NCBI GenBank assembly: GCA_029261355.1
Contig: JAJDBM010000036.1
Location: 62,001-126,000 of the forward strand
Direction of reading: 5' to 3'
DNA length: 64,000 bases
Source of the DNA: Nitrospirales bacterium
GTDB lineage: Bacteria; Nitrospirota; Nitrospiria; Nitrospirales; UBA8639
The notes under the pieces are model-generated. The model was not told the DNA's origin. It did no database searches and was given only the letters and a program-made list of their open reading frames with translations. Within the stretch, counting starts at the first letter, position 1; the number at the start of each line of letters is the position of its first letter. The position numbers were made by a program, and so were the translations under genes. Positions 7,820-16,554 of the stretch are shown in pieces.

Positions 7820-8958
7820 AACGATTGAGTGCTTCTTTCCTCATCTGCTTTCTTTTTTTTCAATTTACTGAAATCACGTTTGCACACAAAGCCAGTGACA
7901 GTTATCTCCGCTTCAACATTGAAGATAAAACCATTCAAGGACAATGGGATATTGCACTACGAGATCTTGACTTTGCCATTGGGCTAGATGGCAACGATGA
8001 CGGACATGTCACGTGGGGGGAACTTCGCACAAAACATGAAGCTATCGAGCAATATGCCCTCACTCGTCTCAAGTTCCATCAAAACACCGAAGCTTGCTGG
8101 AGTAAACCTCAACAACACCTCGTTGATTCTCACACTGACGGGGCCTACGCTGTTCTTAATTTTGCAGTGGTCTGCCCGGACCCCATCAGTATATTAAAGA
8201 TTGAATACAACTTACTATTCGATCTCGATCCGCTTCATCGTGGTCTACTCCAAATTAATGACAACGGACAGGTGCAAACGGGGGTATTCAGTCCAAAAGA
8301 ACCAACGCGTCTATTGGATCTGAAGAAAAGCTCGCCTTGGTCTGAATTATTCCAATTTGGACGAGAGGGTATCTGGCATATTTTGATTGGCTATGACCAT
8401 ATTCTTTTTCTCATCAGTCTGATGCTGCCCGCTGTTTTATATCGGAAAAATGGACGATGGCACCCGCATGACACATTTAGCCCAGCATGGTGGGATGTAC
8501 TAAAAATTGTCACAGCCTTTACCTTGGCCCATTCAATGACTTTGAGCCTCGCCGTATTGGGATTTGTCAGCCTTCCATCACGTTGGGTAGAGTCAGCCAT
8601 TGCGGCATCGGTCCTGGTCGCGGCACTCCATAATCTCTATCCAGTTTTTCGCACACGTCTCTGGATCATGACGTTTATTTTCGGTTTGATCCACGGACTT
8701 GGATTCGCATCGGTCCTCATCGATTTAGGCCTTCCAGGACAATCCTTAGCCTTAGCATTGGCTGGATTTAATATCGGCGTGGAAATCGGACAAGTCGTGA
8801 TTGTTAGCATACTTATTCCGTTAGCTTTCTTAATTCGCCGCTCTTGGTCTTACCAACAGATCATCTTGAACTTTGGTTCAATCATCATCGGACTTGTGGC
8901 ATTCATGTGGTTACTGGAACGAAGCATGGATATGAACGTCAATATGGGAACGTGGTAA
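7816..8958 (+). CDS. HupE/UreJ-type membrane protein with EF-hand-like loop
   Basis: A 380-residue protein: signal peptide (ICFLFFQFTEITFAHK), a periplasmic domain of about 160 residues, then a membrane domain with six or seven helices (WHILIGYDHILFLISLMLPA, FTLAHSMTLSLAVLGF, FIFGLIHGLGFASVLIDLGL). The His/Asp-rich helices (GYDHILF, LAHSMT, GLIHGLGFA) match the HupE/UreJ_2 family, related to nickel/cobalt permeases, although no metal has been proven for this long form. Residues 58-69 (DGNDDGHVTWGE) fit the 12-residue EF-hand loop pattern. The start overlaps the TPR gene (ATGA). The next gene begins directly after its stop, so all three are coupled. Confidence 0.85.
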   Translation: MKRLSASFLICFLFFQFTEITFAHKASDSYLRFNIEDKTIQGQWDIALRDLDFAIGLDGNDDGHVTWGELRTKHEAIEQYALTRLKFHQNTEACWSKPQQHLVDSHTDGAYAVLNFAVVCPDPISILKIEYNLLFDLDPLHRGLLQINDNGQVQTGVFSPKEPTRLLDLKKSSPWSELFQFGREGIWHILIGYDHILFLISLMLPAVLYRKNGRWHPHDTFSPAWWDVLKIVTAFTLAHSMTLSLAVLGFVSLPSRWVESAIAASVLVAALHNLYPVFRTRLWIMTFIFGLIHGLGFASVLIDLGLPGQSLALALAGFNIGVEIGQVVIVSILIPLAFLIRRSWSYQQIILNFGSIIIGLVAFMWLLERSMDMNVNMGTW

Positions 8959-9612
8959 ATGCCGACACAATTCATACAAAGTATCGTTCTGTCCATACTC
9001 ATCATCCTCATGAGTCAGACTACAGCCTGGCCGATAACAAATAAAACAAATTCGGACGTCATAATCTTTTCTAAAGAAAGTCAAACATTGACCGTCAAGC
9101 TTGATAACACGCCACTGCACCTCGTGTTACAACAGCTCGCCAATCAACTACCGGTCACCATTACTTTACGAGGATTAGATGGTCGAGAGCCACTCTCGAG
9201 GTCGTTCACACATCTTCCTTTTACGCTGGGCATTGAGCGTCTTCTTCAGGGCCATGACTATGCCATCGTCTATCCACGGACTCGTTTCATTCAACGAACT
9301 CTCCCTAAAGAAATCATCGTCCTACGACGAACCACGATATCTGAAAATCTGACTTCCTCAGAATCACGTATTGTCATGTCGCCAATAATTGTTCAGCAAG
9401 ACAGGGTACAGAGTGACTCACAGTCTAACAAGAAGGATCAGAAACAATCTCTCACTCTCCTTGCGAATAGGATTGAAGCCTTAGTCCAAGAATTGGATCA
9501 ATCGCACCCCCCAAACTTCTTGCAACGAGCAGATGCCAGTCAAAAGCACGACTCAAAAATTCGAGCCATGGCACGTATCCTCATCGAACAGTCGGAACCC
9601 TGGACACCATAA
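8959..9612 (+). CDS. Exported protein with secretin/TonB N-terminal (STN)-like domain
   Basis: A 217-residue protein with a signal peptide (FIQSIVLSILIILMSQTTAW) and a small domain at about residues 38-105. In that domain LTVKLDNTPLHLVLQQLANQ is followed by TITLRGLDGREPLSRSF and a short repeat of beta-alpha-beta pattern, which is typical of STN domains. STN domains sit in the periplasm at the N-terminus of secretins and some TonB receptors, or alone. The C-terminal half is helical and polar with no known match. The ATG abuts the HupE/UreJ stop with no gap. With the plug-less barrel gene that follows, it may supply the signalling or gating part of an outer-membrane device. Confidence 0.6.
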   Translation: MPTQFIQSIVLSILIILMSQTTAWPITNKTNSDVIIFSKESQTLTVKLDNTPLHLVLQQLANQLPVTITLRGLDGREPLSRSFTHLPFTLGIERLLQGHDYAIVYPRTRFIQRTLPKEIIVLRRTTISENLTSSESRIVMSPIIVQQDRVQSDSQSNKKDQKQSLTLLANRIEALVQELDQSHPPNFLQRADASQKHDSKIRAMARILIEQSEPWTP

Positions 9613-9792
9613 CGATCTTTTCAACCAACCCTCGTCATAGTCAGTCCAACCATATGACCTACCTACGACTCGGTGATTGACGCCAAGTCCACTTCAAAAA
9701 ACTTTGCTCTGAAAGAAATCTAATGCCAGCTTCAAACTCGTATAGAAAATAACACATCATTGAGTCTGTGTATTTTTCACTCAAGTCTGAAT

Positions 9793-11208
9793 ATGTTGAA
9801 TTCTTCGTCTTACAAATCTCTCATGTTTTGTGCCTTGCTAATTACCGTCCTGAATGTCTCTTGGGCATACGGAAACGAGGCACACATAGAAAACAGCCCA
9901 CTCCTTCTTGGATTGAATAATAGCTATTTCCGAGAAATCACCGATCTCCCTCATCTACACGCTCAGAAAAAAGAATTTGTCTATTACGCTCCCGGACATA
10001 TTCGATACCAATATCTCTTAAGCAACGACCGAAAAGCCTTTGCAGAGTTTTCAGGATTACTCGACCAGGACGATCCATTAGAAGATTTCACCGACTACCT
10101 ACAAGACCCTCTCAATTGGGATCCAACTCAATTTATCGACCGTCGATTTTTGTATAACTCAAACATTGGAATTCAACAGCAGGTCAGCTTCTTTGGAGGA
10201 ACGTCTACGGTGCGCATAGGTCTTGCTGCACATGCTGAAAATGCACACGTACATTATCTCACTTCCACCAATACCCGATCACTGGGAACAGCAGATCATC
10301 TGAACCTTATTGATATTAGTTATGCCCCCTATCTCACACTTCGCTCTACCCTTTTAGACTGGATCACATTTCATGGTGATGCTCGAATAAATGCCCTTCA
10401 ATTTGACACCCAAAATGTTTGTCCCCAAACTTGTTCGATTCAGCCAAACAGTCTTGAAGATCGGATCGTCCCAAGTGTCCACGGATCTCTCAGAATTTAC
10501 CCATCGCCAGACACAACCTTCTTCATGCATGTTGGAACGGGATATCACAGCTTTCAAGAAAGAGAGCCCATCGGGAGCACTGCCGTTGAACAACTAAATC
10601 ACGTCACTTCCTATCAAATAGGAATCCAGACTAAGGTATCACAAGAAATCGAAATACGCGCATTACTATGGCTAGCTGACCTAGGCTCGGATCGAGTATT
10701 TTTAGAACAAGGAGAAAAAGTGCAGGTTACGGGACCTTCAAGACGACGTGGGCTTCAACTGAAAGCAGAGCTTCAAATACCGGGGAATATATTCGTTTCT
10801 GGAAACCTCACATATCAAAAGACTAGACTTCGAACAACTGGAAGGACAATTCCCCTCGATCCTGAAATAGAGATAGAGACATCACTAAAGAAATACTGGA
10901 GTAAGAGATGGTCAAGTACCTTCTCCATGCACCATATCCGACAAAGAGACGACAAAGAAAATCAAGGCGCATCACTTCGACTCATGACAACATTTGACGT
11001 ATCGGCCAACTATAAAATGAAGGAGTCAGTTAAGGGATATCATGGAGAACTCTATTTGGGAATGACGAATCTTTCGAATACTGTCTCCCCCTACACTCGT
11101 TTTTCCTTTGATTCCCAATTCGACTCTACAGAGGCACAAGTTTTTAACATTCAGTATTTCCCAGGACAGACACGAACCATTATTGGAGGCATGACATGGA
11201 CATATTAA
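9793..11208 (+). CDS. Outer-membrane beta-barrel, TonB-receptor-like without plug
   Basis: About 471 residues from the ATG at 9793. A TTG at 9760 would add eleven residues but spoils the signal peptide SLMFCALLITVLNVSWAYG. After the signal, the protein is a run of amphipathic beta-strands ending in an aromatic residue (IIGGMTWTY), as in outer-membrane barrels. Its middle has the RRRGLQLKAELQIPGNIFVS pattern and SLKKYWSKRWSSTF, as in the C-terminal strands of TonB-dependent receptors. No TonB box or plug domain is present. It follows the STN-domain gene by 180 bases and is probably the outer-membrane member of the DUF4331/TPR/HupE group. Confidence 0.65.
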   Translation: MLNSSSYKSLMFCALLITVLNVSWAYGNEAHIENSPLLLGLNNSYFREITDLPHLHAQKKEFVYYAPGHIRYQYLLSNDRKAFAEFSGLLDQDDPLEDFTDYLQDPLNWDPTQFIDRRFLYNSNIGIQQQVSFFGGTSTVRIGLAAHAENAHVHYLTSTNTRSLGTADHLNLIDISYAPYLTLRSTLLDWITFHGDARINALQFDTQNVCPQTCSIQPNSLEDRIVPSVHGSLRIYPSPDTTFFMHVGTGYHSFQEREPIGSTAVEQLNHVTSYQIGIQTKVSQEIEIRALLWLADLGSDRVFLEQGEKVQVTGPSRRRGLQLKAELQIPGNIFVSGNLTYQKTRLRTTGRTIPLDPEIEIETSLKKYWSKRWSSTFSMHHIRQRDDKENQGASLRLMTTFDVSANYKMKESVKGYHGELYLGMTNLSNTVSPYTRFSFDSQFDSTEAQVFNIQYFPGQTRTIIGGMTWTY

Positions 11209-11270
11209 GTCATTCTTGTAAGAAGCATGTCTTCGTCTGACTCACTCGACGTTTTCCCGTCACGCTATCA

Positions 11271-12353
11271 CTAAGAATCATCGCTCGTCCAAAGAACATG
11301 GCTATCTGAATTAAGACCAATATGCCATACGTGAATCGTCGAATCTTGAAGTCCTGCAGCAAGCAATTTACCATCTGCTGAAAATGCGATTGAGTGGATC
11401 GCTTGGCCACCTACCTGAGCATGCCAAACTTTTTCTTGTAAATCAAAACTCCAAATAAGCAGTTCGCCTAATTCATTCCCCATTGCAAGATATTTCCCCC
11501 CTGGGGAAAATGCCAAAGCCCGGACCCAATACGAATCGAATCCTCTGACTTCAAACACACGCTCACCTTTTGGAACATTCCAGACGGTGACACCAGACTT
11601 GCCGTCCACTTGAGTATCCGTCGCAATCAAAGAAGCATCGGGAGAAAATGAAAGGCTCCACACCCCATGCACTTCGCCCTCATCTTCTCCATTAAACAAT
11701 AATTGGGACTCTTTTTCTTTCAAACTCCAAAGCTGTATGGCGGTATGATGAAAGTTGGCCACCGAATCGTAAGTTCCTTCAGCTGCCGCAAGATATTGCC
11801 CGTCGTAGGAAATCGCAAGTCCATTTCTTACAGGTAAATGCGTGTCCCACCGTTTAAATAATCTCTTCTTGTCAAGTTTCCATATCTCAAGAGATGAACC
11901 GCCAATCGACAAGACCAGCAATTTGCCACTTTGATCCACGGCACTATGAATATAGAAATCTCTTGTCAGAGGCGTAAGCTTCTGTGTTTCCAAATCAAAA
12001 ATCTCCACATTACCAAGCTCACTTTTGATAATGATGCTGTTCACAGATTCGATATAGGAAAAGACCGTATTGGTTTGCCAAACCTGGGATTGAGCATGAT
12101 CATGCAAATACCATTTTTCAATTATTCCATTTGCCCGTGACGCAAATAGGTTTGCCGCCTCTCGATCAAAGACAAGATGTAACGGCCTATCCGGGGGATC
12201 AATATATCGCGAATAACTTTTGGGGACCCCGAGTTGATAGGTCGACGTGTGAATAGGTAATGATTTTGAGGGAAACGCAGGAAGATAATCGTAGTACACG
12301 AGAAGAATAACTAGACTCACGACAAGCCCAGTAACGGCGAAAAACATTCGCAT
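11271..12353 (-). CDS. Membrane-anchored WD40-repeat protein
   Basis: A 360-residue protein. Residues 1-24 form one membrane helix or uncleaved signal (MRMFFAVTGLVVSLVILLVY). The rest is a beta-propeller of degenerate WD40 repeats, clearest near the C-terminus (VRALAFSPGGKYLAMGNELG then LLIWSF; IHSIAFSADGKLLAAGLQDS then IHVWHI). WD40 propellers are binding platforms without catalytic activity. It is convergent with the barrel gene and lies downstream of, and on the same strand as, the CxxC TPR protein gene, 68 bases away, so the two may be cotranscribed. No specific partner can be named. Confidence 0.8.
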   Translation of the reverse strand: MRMFFAVTGLVVSLVILLVYYDYLPAFPSKSLPIHTSTYQLGVPKSYSRYIDPPDRPLHLVFDREAANLFASRANGIIEKWYLHDHAQSQVWQTNTVFSYIESVNSIIIKSELGNVEIFDLETQKLTPLTRDFYIHSAVDQSGKLLVLSIGGSSLEIWKLDKKRLFKRWDTHLPVRNGLAISYDGQYLAAAEGTYDSVANFHHTAIQLWSLKEKESQLLFNGEDEGEVHGVWSLSFSPDASLIATDTQVDGKSGVTVWNVPKGERVFEVRGFDSYWVRALAFSPGGKYLAMGNELGELLIWSFDLQEKVWHAQVGGQAIHSIAFSADGKLLAAGLQDSTIHVWHIGLNSDSHVLWTSDDS

Positions 12354-12421
12354 CTAAGAAAATCCAAGCTGTGTTTATGTAAAAATTGATCCCTTCTTTT
12401 CGGTCGTTTAAGGCAAAAAAC

Positions 12422-14080
12422 TTAAAATCGTGAGCCCGCTAACGTCACGTCCGCATCGGCCCAGGCTCTATCAAATTCTTGCTGCACACCGCTCGCTTCC
12501 TCTTGTTTTTCTTGAACTTTTAGACTCTGAACCAGACCATACAATGACCATCCATTCTGTGGATGATGTTTCAAATCATCGCGATAGGCTGATTCAGCCT
12601 CTGCAGCCTTCCCAGCTTCTAATAATATTGCCCCAAGCACCTGTCGAGGAGGTAGGTACCAATCCTTAGGCTCTGTGTAGTTTAAGCCATCTTCCAATTC
12701 CACAGCCCGTGTAAGGTGAGTGATGGCTAATCCAAATTGACCACGAGATGCTTCAATCTCACCCAACAATAATTTCTCGGCAATGGCCAAAATATTTGCG
12801 ACATCATTCAAATCAAAAATCGTCAACGACGTGATTACAGGATCTTGAGAAACCGTTTGCAGTAACAGAAATTCCTTCTGCGCCTGATCAACTTGCCCTT
12901 GACGGAGAAATGCCAGCCCACGCGCATAATGCCAAATAGCGGTTGGGTAGACTAAATCCGCGGGGGGAGCTGGGAGTTGAAGGATCTCCGACCATTGACC
13001 AAAGAGGGCCTTGGTATAGAGCGGCATCAACCAAAAATGTTGTAGCGTCCCAGCGAAGCCAGGATCCCTCATCGCTTCAAGGTTCACTTTGGCTGCCGTA
13101 TCCTGAGCGGCCTGTATAGCCAAAGACTGCTGCCCCGTCTTCGTTGCAGCGGCCCAAAGAAAATGGAAATTATGGGGAACGTATGCCGCCGTGTACAAAC
13201 TTTCTGCATGTGAATGATTAAGATAATGCTGATCGACCTTAACAGCTTGTTGATTCGCCAACGCCGCATCCTGATAGTGCCCAATCCGTATATAGATATG
13301 GGCAGGCATATGAACTAAATGCCCTGAGCCAGGAACAAGGGTCGCTAAACGCTTAGCACTCGGTAAACCTTTTGCTGGATGTGGTGAAGCCTCGATCGCA
13401 TGAATGTAAAGATGATTGGCTAATGGATTGTCGGGGGTTTGCTCAAGAGCTTTCTCTAAGGTATTGAGAATTTCTCCTGTCCAGGGCCTCGCCTTTCCTT
13501 GTTTATCCCAAAAATCCCATGGATGTACATCCATCAATGATTCAGCGAATAAAGCCGCTATCACGGTATCATCAGGAAACTGCGTGGATACGCTTCGCAT
13601 GGCATCCGCGTAGGCATGATCCAAAAGGCTTCGATCTTCGATAACATCTTTGCTGTATCGAGCAGCCACCGCTTGAATCAGCGCTTGCTCTTTCTTCGTT
13701 GCTTTCTCTGACAGCTCTAACGCTTGCTGAAGCGCCGCATAGGCCGTTGGAACAGCAAATGGATCCATCGGCGCATTGATATTTGGGCCTACTACCAATG
13801 CCTGCCCCCAGTAACACATAGCACATGTCGGATCAAGCAATGCCGCCTCTAGAAATGATTGAGCCGCCTCGGCATGATTAAAGCCATACGCAAGTATCAG
13901 TCCCTGATCAAAATACCGTTGCGCCAAGGGAACAGATGTTGAGATGGGATAGGTGTGATTGCCTAAATTCTCTTGCAGTCGAACTTCTTGAACCTTATGG
14001 GCGAAGGTATAAGATACATGTCCATTCAAAATAGAAGTCATGACTAGGAATATCAAAGTTATTGACGAGCGCAATGTCAT
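12422..14080 (-). CDS. Large TPR-repeat exported protein
   Basis: A 552-residue protein from the ATG at 14080, which has GGGAG eight bases before it and starts a signal peptide (LIFLVMTSILNGHVSYTFAH); an in-frame ATG at 14197 lacks both. It belongs to a widespread uncharacterised TPR family marked by LDPTCAMCYWGQALVVGPNI (CxxC followed by GPN) early in the protein. Helical repeats continue to the C-terminus (AESAYRDDLKHHPQNGWSLY). HMPAHIYIRIGHYQDAALAN is another conserved block of this family. It is likely periplasmic. The CxxC might bind metal or be redox-active, but no function is established. Confidence 0.8.
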   Translation of the reverse strand: MTLRSSITLIFLVMTSILNGHVSYTFAHKVQEVRLQENLGNHTYPISTSVPLAQRYFDQGLILAYGFNHAEAAQSFLEAALLDPTCAMCYWGQALVVGPNINAPMDPFAVPTAYAALQQALELSEKATKKEQALIQAVAARYSKDVIEDRSLLDHAYADAMRSVSTQFPDDTVIAALFAESLMDVHPWDFWDKQGKARPWTGEILNTLEKALEQTPDNPLANHLYIHAIEASPHPAKGLPSAKRLATLVPGSGHLVHMPAHIYIRIGHYQDAALANQQAVKVDQHYLNHSHAESLYTAAYVPHNFHFLWAAATKTGQQSLAIQAAQDTAAKVNLEAMRDPGFAGTLQHFWLMPLYTKALFGQWSEILQLPAPPADLVYPTAIWHYARGLAFLRQGQVDQAQKEFLLLQTVSQDPVITSLTIFDLNDVANILAIAEKLLLGEIEASRGQFGLAITHLTRAVELEDGLNYTEPKDWYLPPRQVLGAILLEAGKAAEAESAYRDDLKHHPQNGWSLYGLVQSLKVQEKQEEASGVQQEFDRAWADADVTLAGSRF

Positions 14081-14274
14081 AATACTCTCCCTATCCGTAA
14101 ATATTTCCCTTAAGATAGTTACCCAAAGTTGAATGCCTCTTGTTTGGCATAGGCACTCGTTCAATCTGCTACAATCCATTATCGATAGGCAAGGCATTTC
14201 TCAGCAGAATGACTCTGCTACATTATAATCTTTTTGCAGATACACAGGAAGCACTCGACGCACATACCTAAACA

Positions 14275-15261
14275 ATGCGACATATTTTAATCTATATACT
14301 AACTTTCCTCCTGCTTCCGTCATTCGTGATCGCTGAGAATTCCACGAATTCAGTATTTTATAGAAACGACGGCGCTGACATTGAAATTAGAATCGTCATT
14401 GAAGGAAACGACGACTCTCCATGGATTATCTTGCAAGACCGAGACGGTTCCTCAAAAAAAGTTTCAGAGAAAGCGGTGATTGGGTCAAAAGATATTGCGG
14501 GATTCAGCGTAGACGATGAAGGGCTCGAGATTCATTTCAAACTCGATTCATGGGGTAAAATACTAGAAACAACAAGAAGGTTAAAAGGGAAACGTCTTGC
14601 ATTTATCAAGGACAAGATAATTCTCACATGGCCTCGCATCTTTACTACCCTTATCCGATCCGGCATTCTGGATTTAGGTAAAGACAAGGCAGATCAGAAA
14701 AGGCTCCTTAAAGATTTATCCACTCAACCACGTCCGGCTTACCTGAACTCAAAAGAGGTCTACATGCAATTTCAATCCAAATGGATTGATCTACATCCCA
14801 ACGACCTAGAAACAAAGGGAGCTTTGGCACATCAATATATTGATGACAAACAGTCTCCAGACTTTAAGAAAGCTCTACCACTTTTTGAAGCCTTGGCTGC
14901 CGCAAAGCCTAAAGACAGAATGATTCAAGCCCGATTATTACGGTGTCATTTTGAACTTGGCCAATATGATCATGCGTTAGATGCTGGGGGAAATGCACTG
15001 TCTACTTTAGAGCATGAAGATCAATTATTCATTTTCGCACTTTTAGGAGAGACCCATTTTGCTATGGGTCATCGGGATGAAGCGACTCAGAACCTTGAAA
15101 TTTATTTAGAAAGACTCAAAGAACAATCGTTCCCAAAGATAGAAGACCTATTATCTAAAGACCAAAACTCTAAATTTGAAAACACCTTTGGGCCATCACC
15201 AAACAAAACCAAAATGCTCGAGGATGTAAAAAATCGCATTGAATATATCAAAACACATTGA
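14275..15261 (+). CDS. Exported protein with C-terminal TPR-like repeats
   Basis: A 328-residue protein with a signal peptide (ILIYILTFLLLPSFVIAE). Residues 20-110 form a beta-rich domain of unknown family. The second half has TPR-like helices (FKKALPLFEALAAAKPKDRM, LLGETHFAMGHRDEATQNLE). It is divergent from the large TPR gene. Its stop overlaps the TTG start of the DUF1287 gene (TTGA), so the pair is translationally coupled and may work on the same envelope target. No specific function can be given. Confidence 0.65.
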   Translation: MRHILIYILTFLLLPSFVIAENSTNSVFYRNDGADIEIRIVIEGNDDSPWIILQDRDGSSKKVSEKAVIGSKDIAGFSVDDEGLEIHFKLDSWGKILETTRRLKGKRLAFIKDKIILTWPRIFTTLIRSGILDLGKDKADQKRLLKDLSTQPRPAYLNSKEVYMQFQSKWIDLHPNDLETKGALAHQYIDDKQSPDFKKALPLFEALAAAKPKDRMIQARLLRCHFELGQYDHALDAGGNALSTLEHEDQLFIFALLGETHFAMGHRDEATQNLEIYLERLKEQSFPKIEDLLSKDQNSKFENTFGPSPNKTKMLEDVKNRIEYIKTH

Positions 15262-15875
15262 GATACAGTAATAATATCTCCCATATTAGATGTCTCATCT
15301 TCCTCATTGGAATAGGGGGGATATCCGCTAGCAACACTTCGGGAGCTGACACGTTCGCCAATTCGCTTACTATCGCTGCACTCGAACGCACCAAACACAC
15401 AGTTCAGTACGACGGTAGTTATAGGTCTATTCCTTATCCTATGGGAGATGTGCCCAAGAATATTGGAGTGTGTACAGATGTCGTAATTCGCAGCTATCGC
15501 GCCGTTGGTATCGACCTTCAAAAACTTGTCCATGAGGATATGCGTCGTGACTTTTCTGCCTACCCTCCAAATTGGGGATTACGAAAACCGGACTCCAATA
15601 TCGACCATCGACGAGTTCCCAATCTACAGACATTTTTCACACGCCACGGAAACACACTCCCTATTTCTGAAGAAGCTTTGGATTACAAACTCGGGGACCT
15701 CGTGACGTGGATGCTTCCTGGCAATCTTCCACATATTGGCATCGTCACAGACAAATTAGTCCAAGGAACAAATCGCTCTTTAATTGTGCATAACATCGGA
15801 CAAGGTCCTCGCCTTGAAGATGCTCTGTTTCAGTATGAGTTGACCGGCCATTATCGTTATCTTCCATCCAGATAG
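15258..15875 (+). CDS. DUF1287 family exported protein
   Basis: A 205-residue protein starting with TTG, coupled to the gene before it through a TTGA overlap. A signal peptide (CLIFLIGIGGISASNTSGA) leads into the DUF1287 domain, recognisable by YRSIPYPMGDVP, then GVCTDVVIRSYRAVGIDLQK and GDLVTWMLPGNLPHIGIVTD. The Cys (in GVCTD) and the His (in PHIGIV) recall the Cys-His pair of NlpC/P60-like folds, so a cell-wall amidase-like role is plausible but unproven. The length is normal for the family. It is followed by about 300 bases without a gene, then the bufferin operon. Confidence 0.85.
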   Translation: MRYSNNISHIRCLIFLIGIGGISASNTSGADTFANSLTIAALERTKHTVQYDGSYRSIPYPMGDVPKNIGVCTDVVIRSYRAVGIDLQKLVHEDMRRDFSAYPPNWGLRKPDSNIDHRRVPNLQTFFTRHGNTLPISEEALDYKLGDLVTWMLPGNLPHIGIVTDKLVQGTNRSLIVHNIGQGPRLEDALFQYELTGHYRYLPSR

Positions 15876-16192
15876 ACTCTACTCATCTACCACAGCTCAT
15901 CATTGAATTCCGTTAATCTGATTGAAATCTCTACCACCTTCATCTGCCGATAAAGACTTCATCTAGAAACATTGTATTTCAGGTTCAATAGTCTCTCGTT
16001 CAATTATGTGATCTAGATTACAGTTTTTGCCAATTAAACCTGTAACGCTGTATCATCTGCATGGACTATGAGCTAAACATGGTTATTGCATTTGCCTCGG
16101 GCATGATTATAATCATTAGGGGCATCGATTTAAGCAATGACCCTAGTTACTCACTGGCATTTCATTCACTATCACTAAGGAGGAAATCTCAT
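15876..16192. other. Intergenic region upstream of the bufferin operon
   Basis: No gene is visible. The second half holds a good sigma-70-type promoter (listed separately) and, before it, an AT-rich stretch with TGTAACGC near 16040. An in-frame ATG at 16061 exists but has no ribosome-binding site, and its translation does not look like a signal peptide. Confidence 0.6.
16086..16113 (+). promoter_or_regulatory. Predicted sigma-70 promoter of bufA2
   Basis: TTGCAT and TATAAT are separated by 16 bases (16086-16091 and 16108-16113). The start site would fall near 16120, leaving a leader of about 70 bases before the bufA2 ATG with its AAGGAGG ribosome-binding site at 16178-16184. This is a near-consensus housekeeping promoter. 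Bufferin operons elsewhere are often metal-induced through ECF sigma factors, and no such site was recognised here. Confidence 0.5.
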
Positions 16193-16459
16193 ATGACAAC
16201 CAAAGCATTATTCATGGGTGCCGCTCTGTCCGGTTTGTTAATTGCCTCAGGATGTGCGCATTCTGCAGACAGTATGTCAGGCTCACAAATGGCCAAAGGC
16301 CAATGTCATGGCGTGAATGACTGTAAAGGTAATGGCGAGTGTAAGGGATCCGGGCATGCTTGCGAAGGTAAAAACGAATGCAAAGGTAAAGGATGGGTTA
16401 GTATGTCAAAAGCTGATTGCGACACCAAAGGCGGGGAATACATGGCCAAAGGCCACTAA
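16193..16459 (+). CDS. bufA2: Bufferin precursor, BufA2 type (Cys-rich metallophore)
   Basis: An 88-residue precursor. The ATG at 16193 follows a perfect AAGGAGG; the longer frame from 16061 is not used. The N-terminus is a signal peptide (LFMGAALSGLLIASGCAHSA). The mature part is Lys/Gly-rich with six cysteines (residues 38, 44, 50, 57, 63, 76) in the repeating pattern CHGVNDCKGNGECKGSGHAC, then CEGKNECKGKGW, as in type 2 bufferins. In this family a DUF692 (MNIO) enzyme with its DUF2063 partner converts cysteines to thiooxazole-type groups, and the exported product binds copper or related metals. Both modifying genes follow directly. Cys21 sits near the cleavage site, but the lipobox is poor. 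Confidence 0.88.
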   Translation: MTTKALFMGAALSGLLIASGCAHSADSMSGSQMAKGQCHGVNDCKGNGECKGSGHACEGKNECKGKGWVSMSKADCDTKGGEYMAKGH

Positions 16460-16485
16460 TCCAATACCTGGCATTCATTCCTTAA

Positions 16486-16521
16486 TCCCTCCGTCCCTCT
16501 TCATGAGAAGAAGCGGAGGGA
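16486..16521 (+). terminator. Hairpin between bufA2 and bufB
   Basis: TCCCTCCG (16486-16493) pairs exactly with CGGAGGGA (16514-16521) around a 20-base loop that can itself fold (CTTC/GAAG). No T-run follows, so it is more likely an mRNA-stabilising or attenuating hairpin than a full terminator. It would let the precursor peptide be made in excess over its modifying enzymes. Confidence 0.45.
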
Positions 16522-16554
16522 ATCAGGAAACACCTAATTCTTCCATTCACGATC

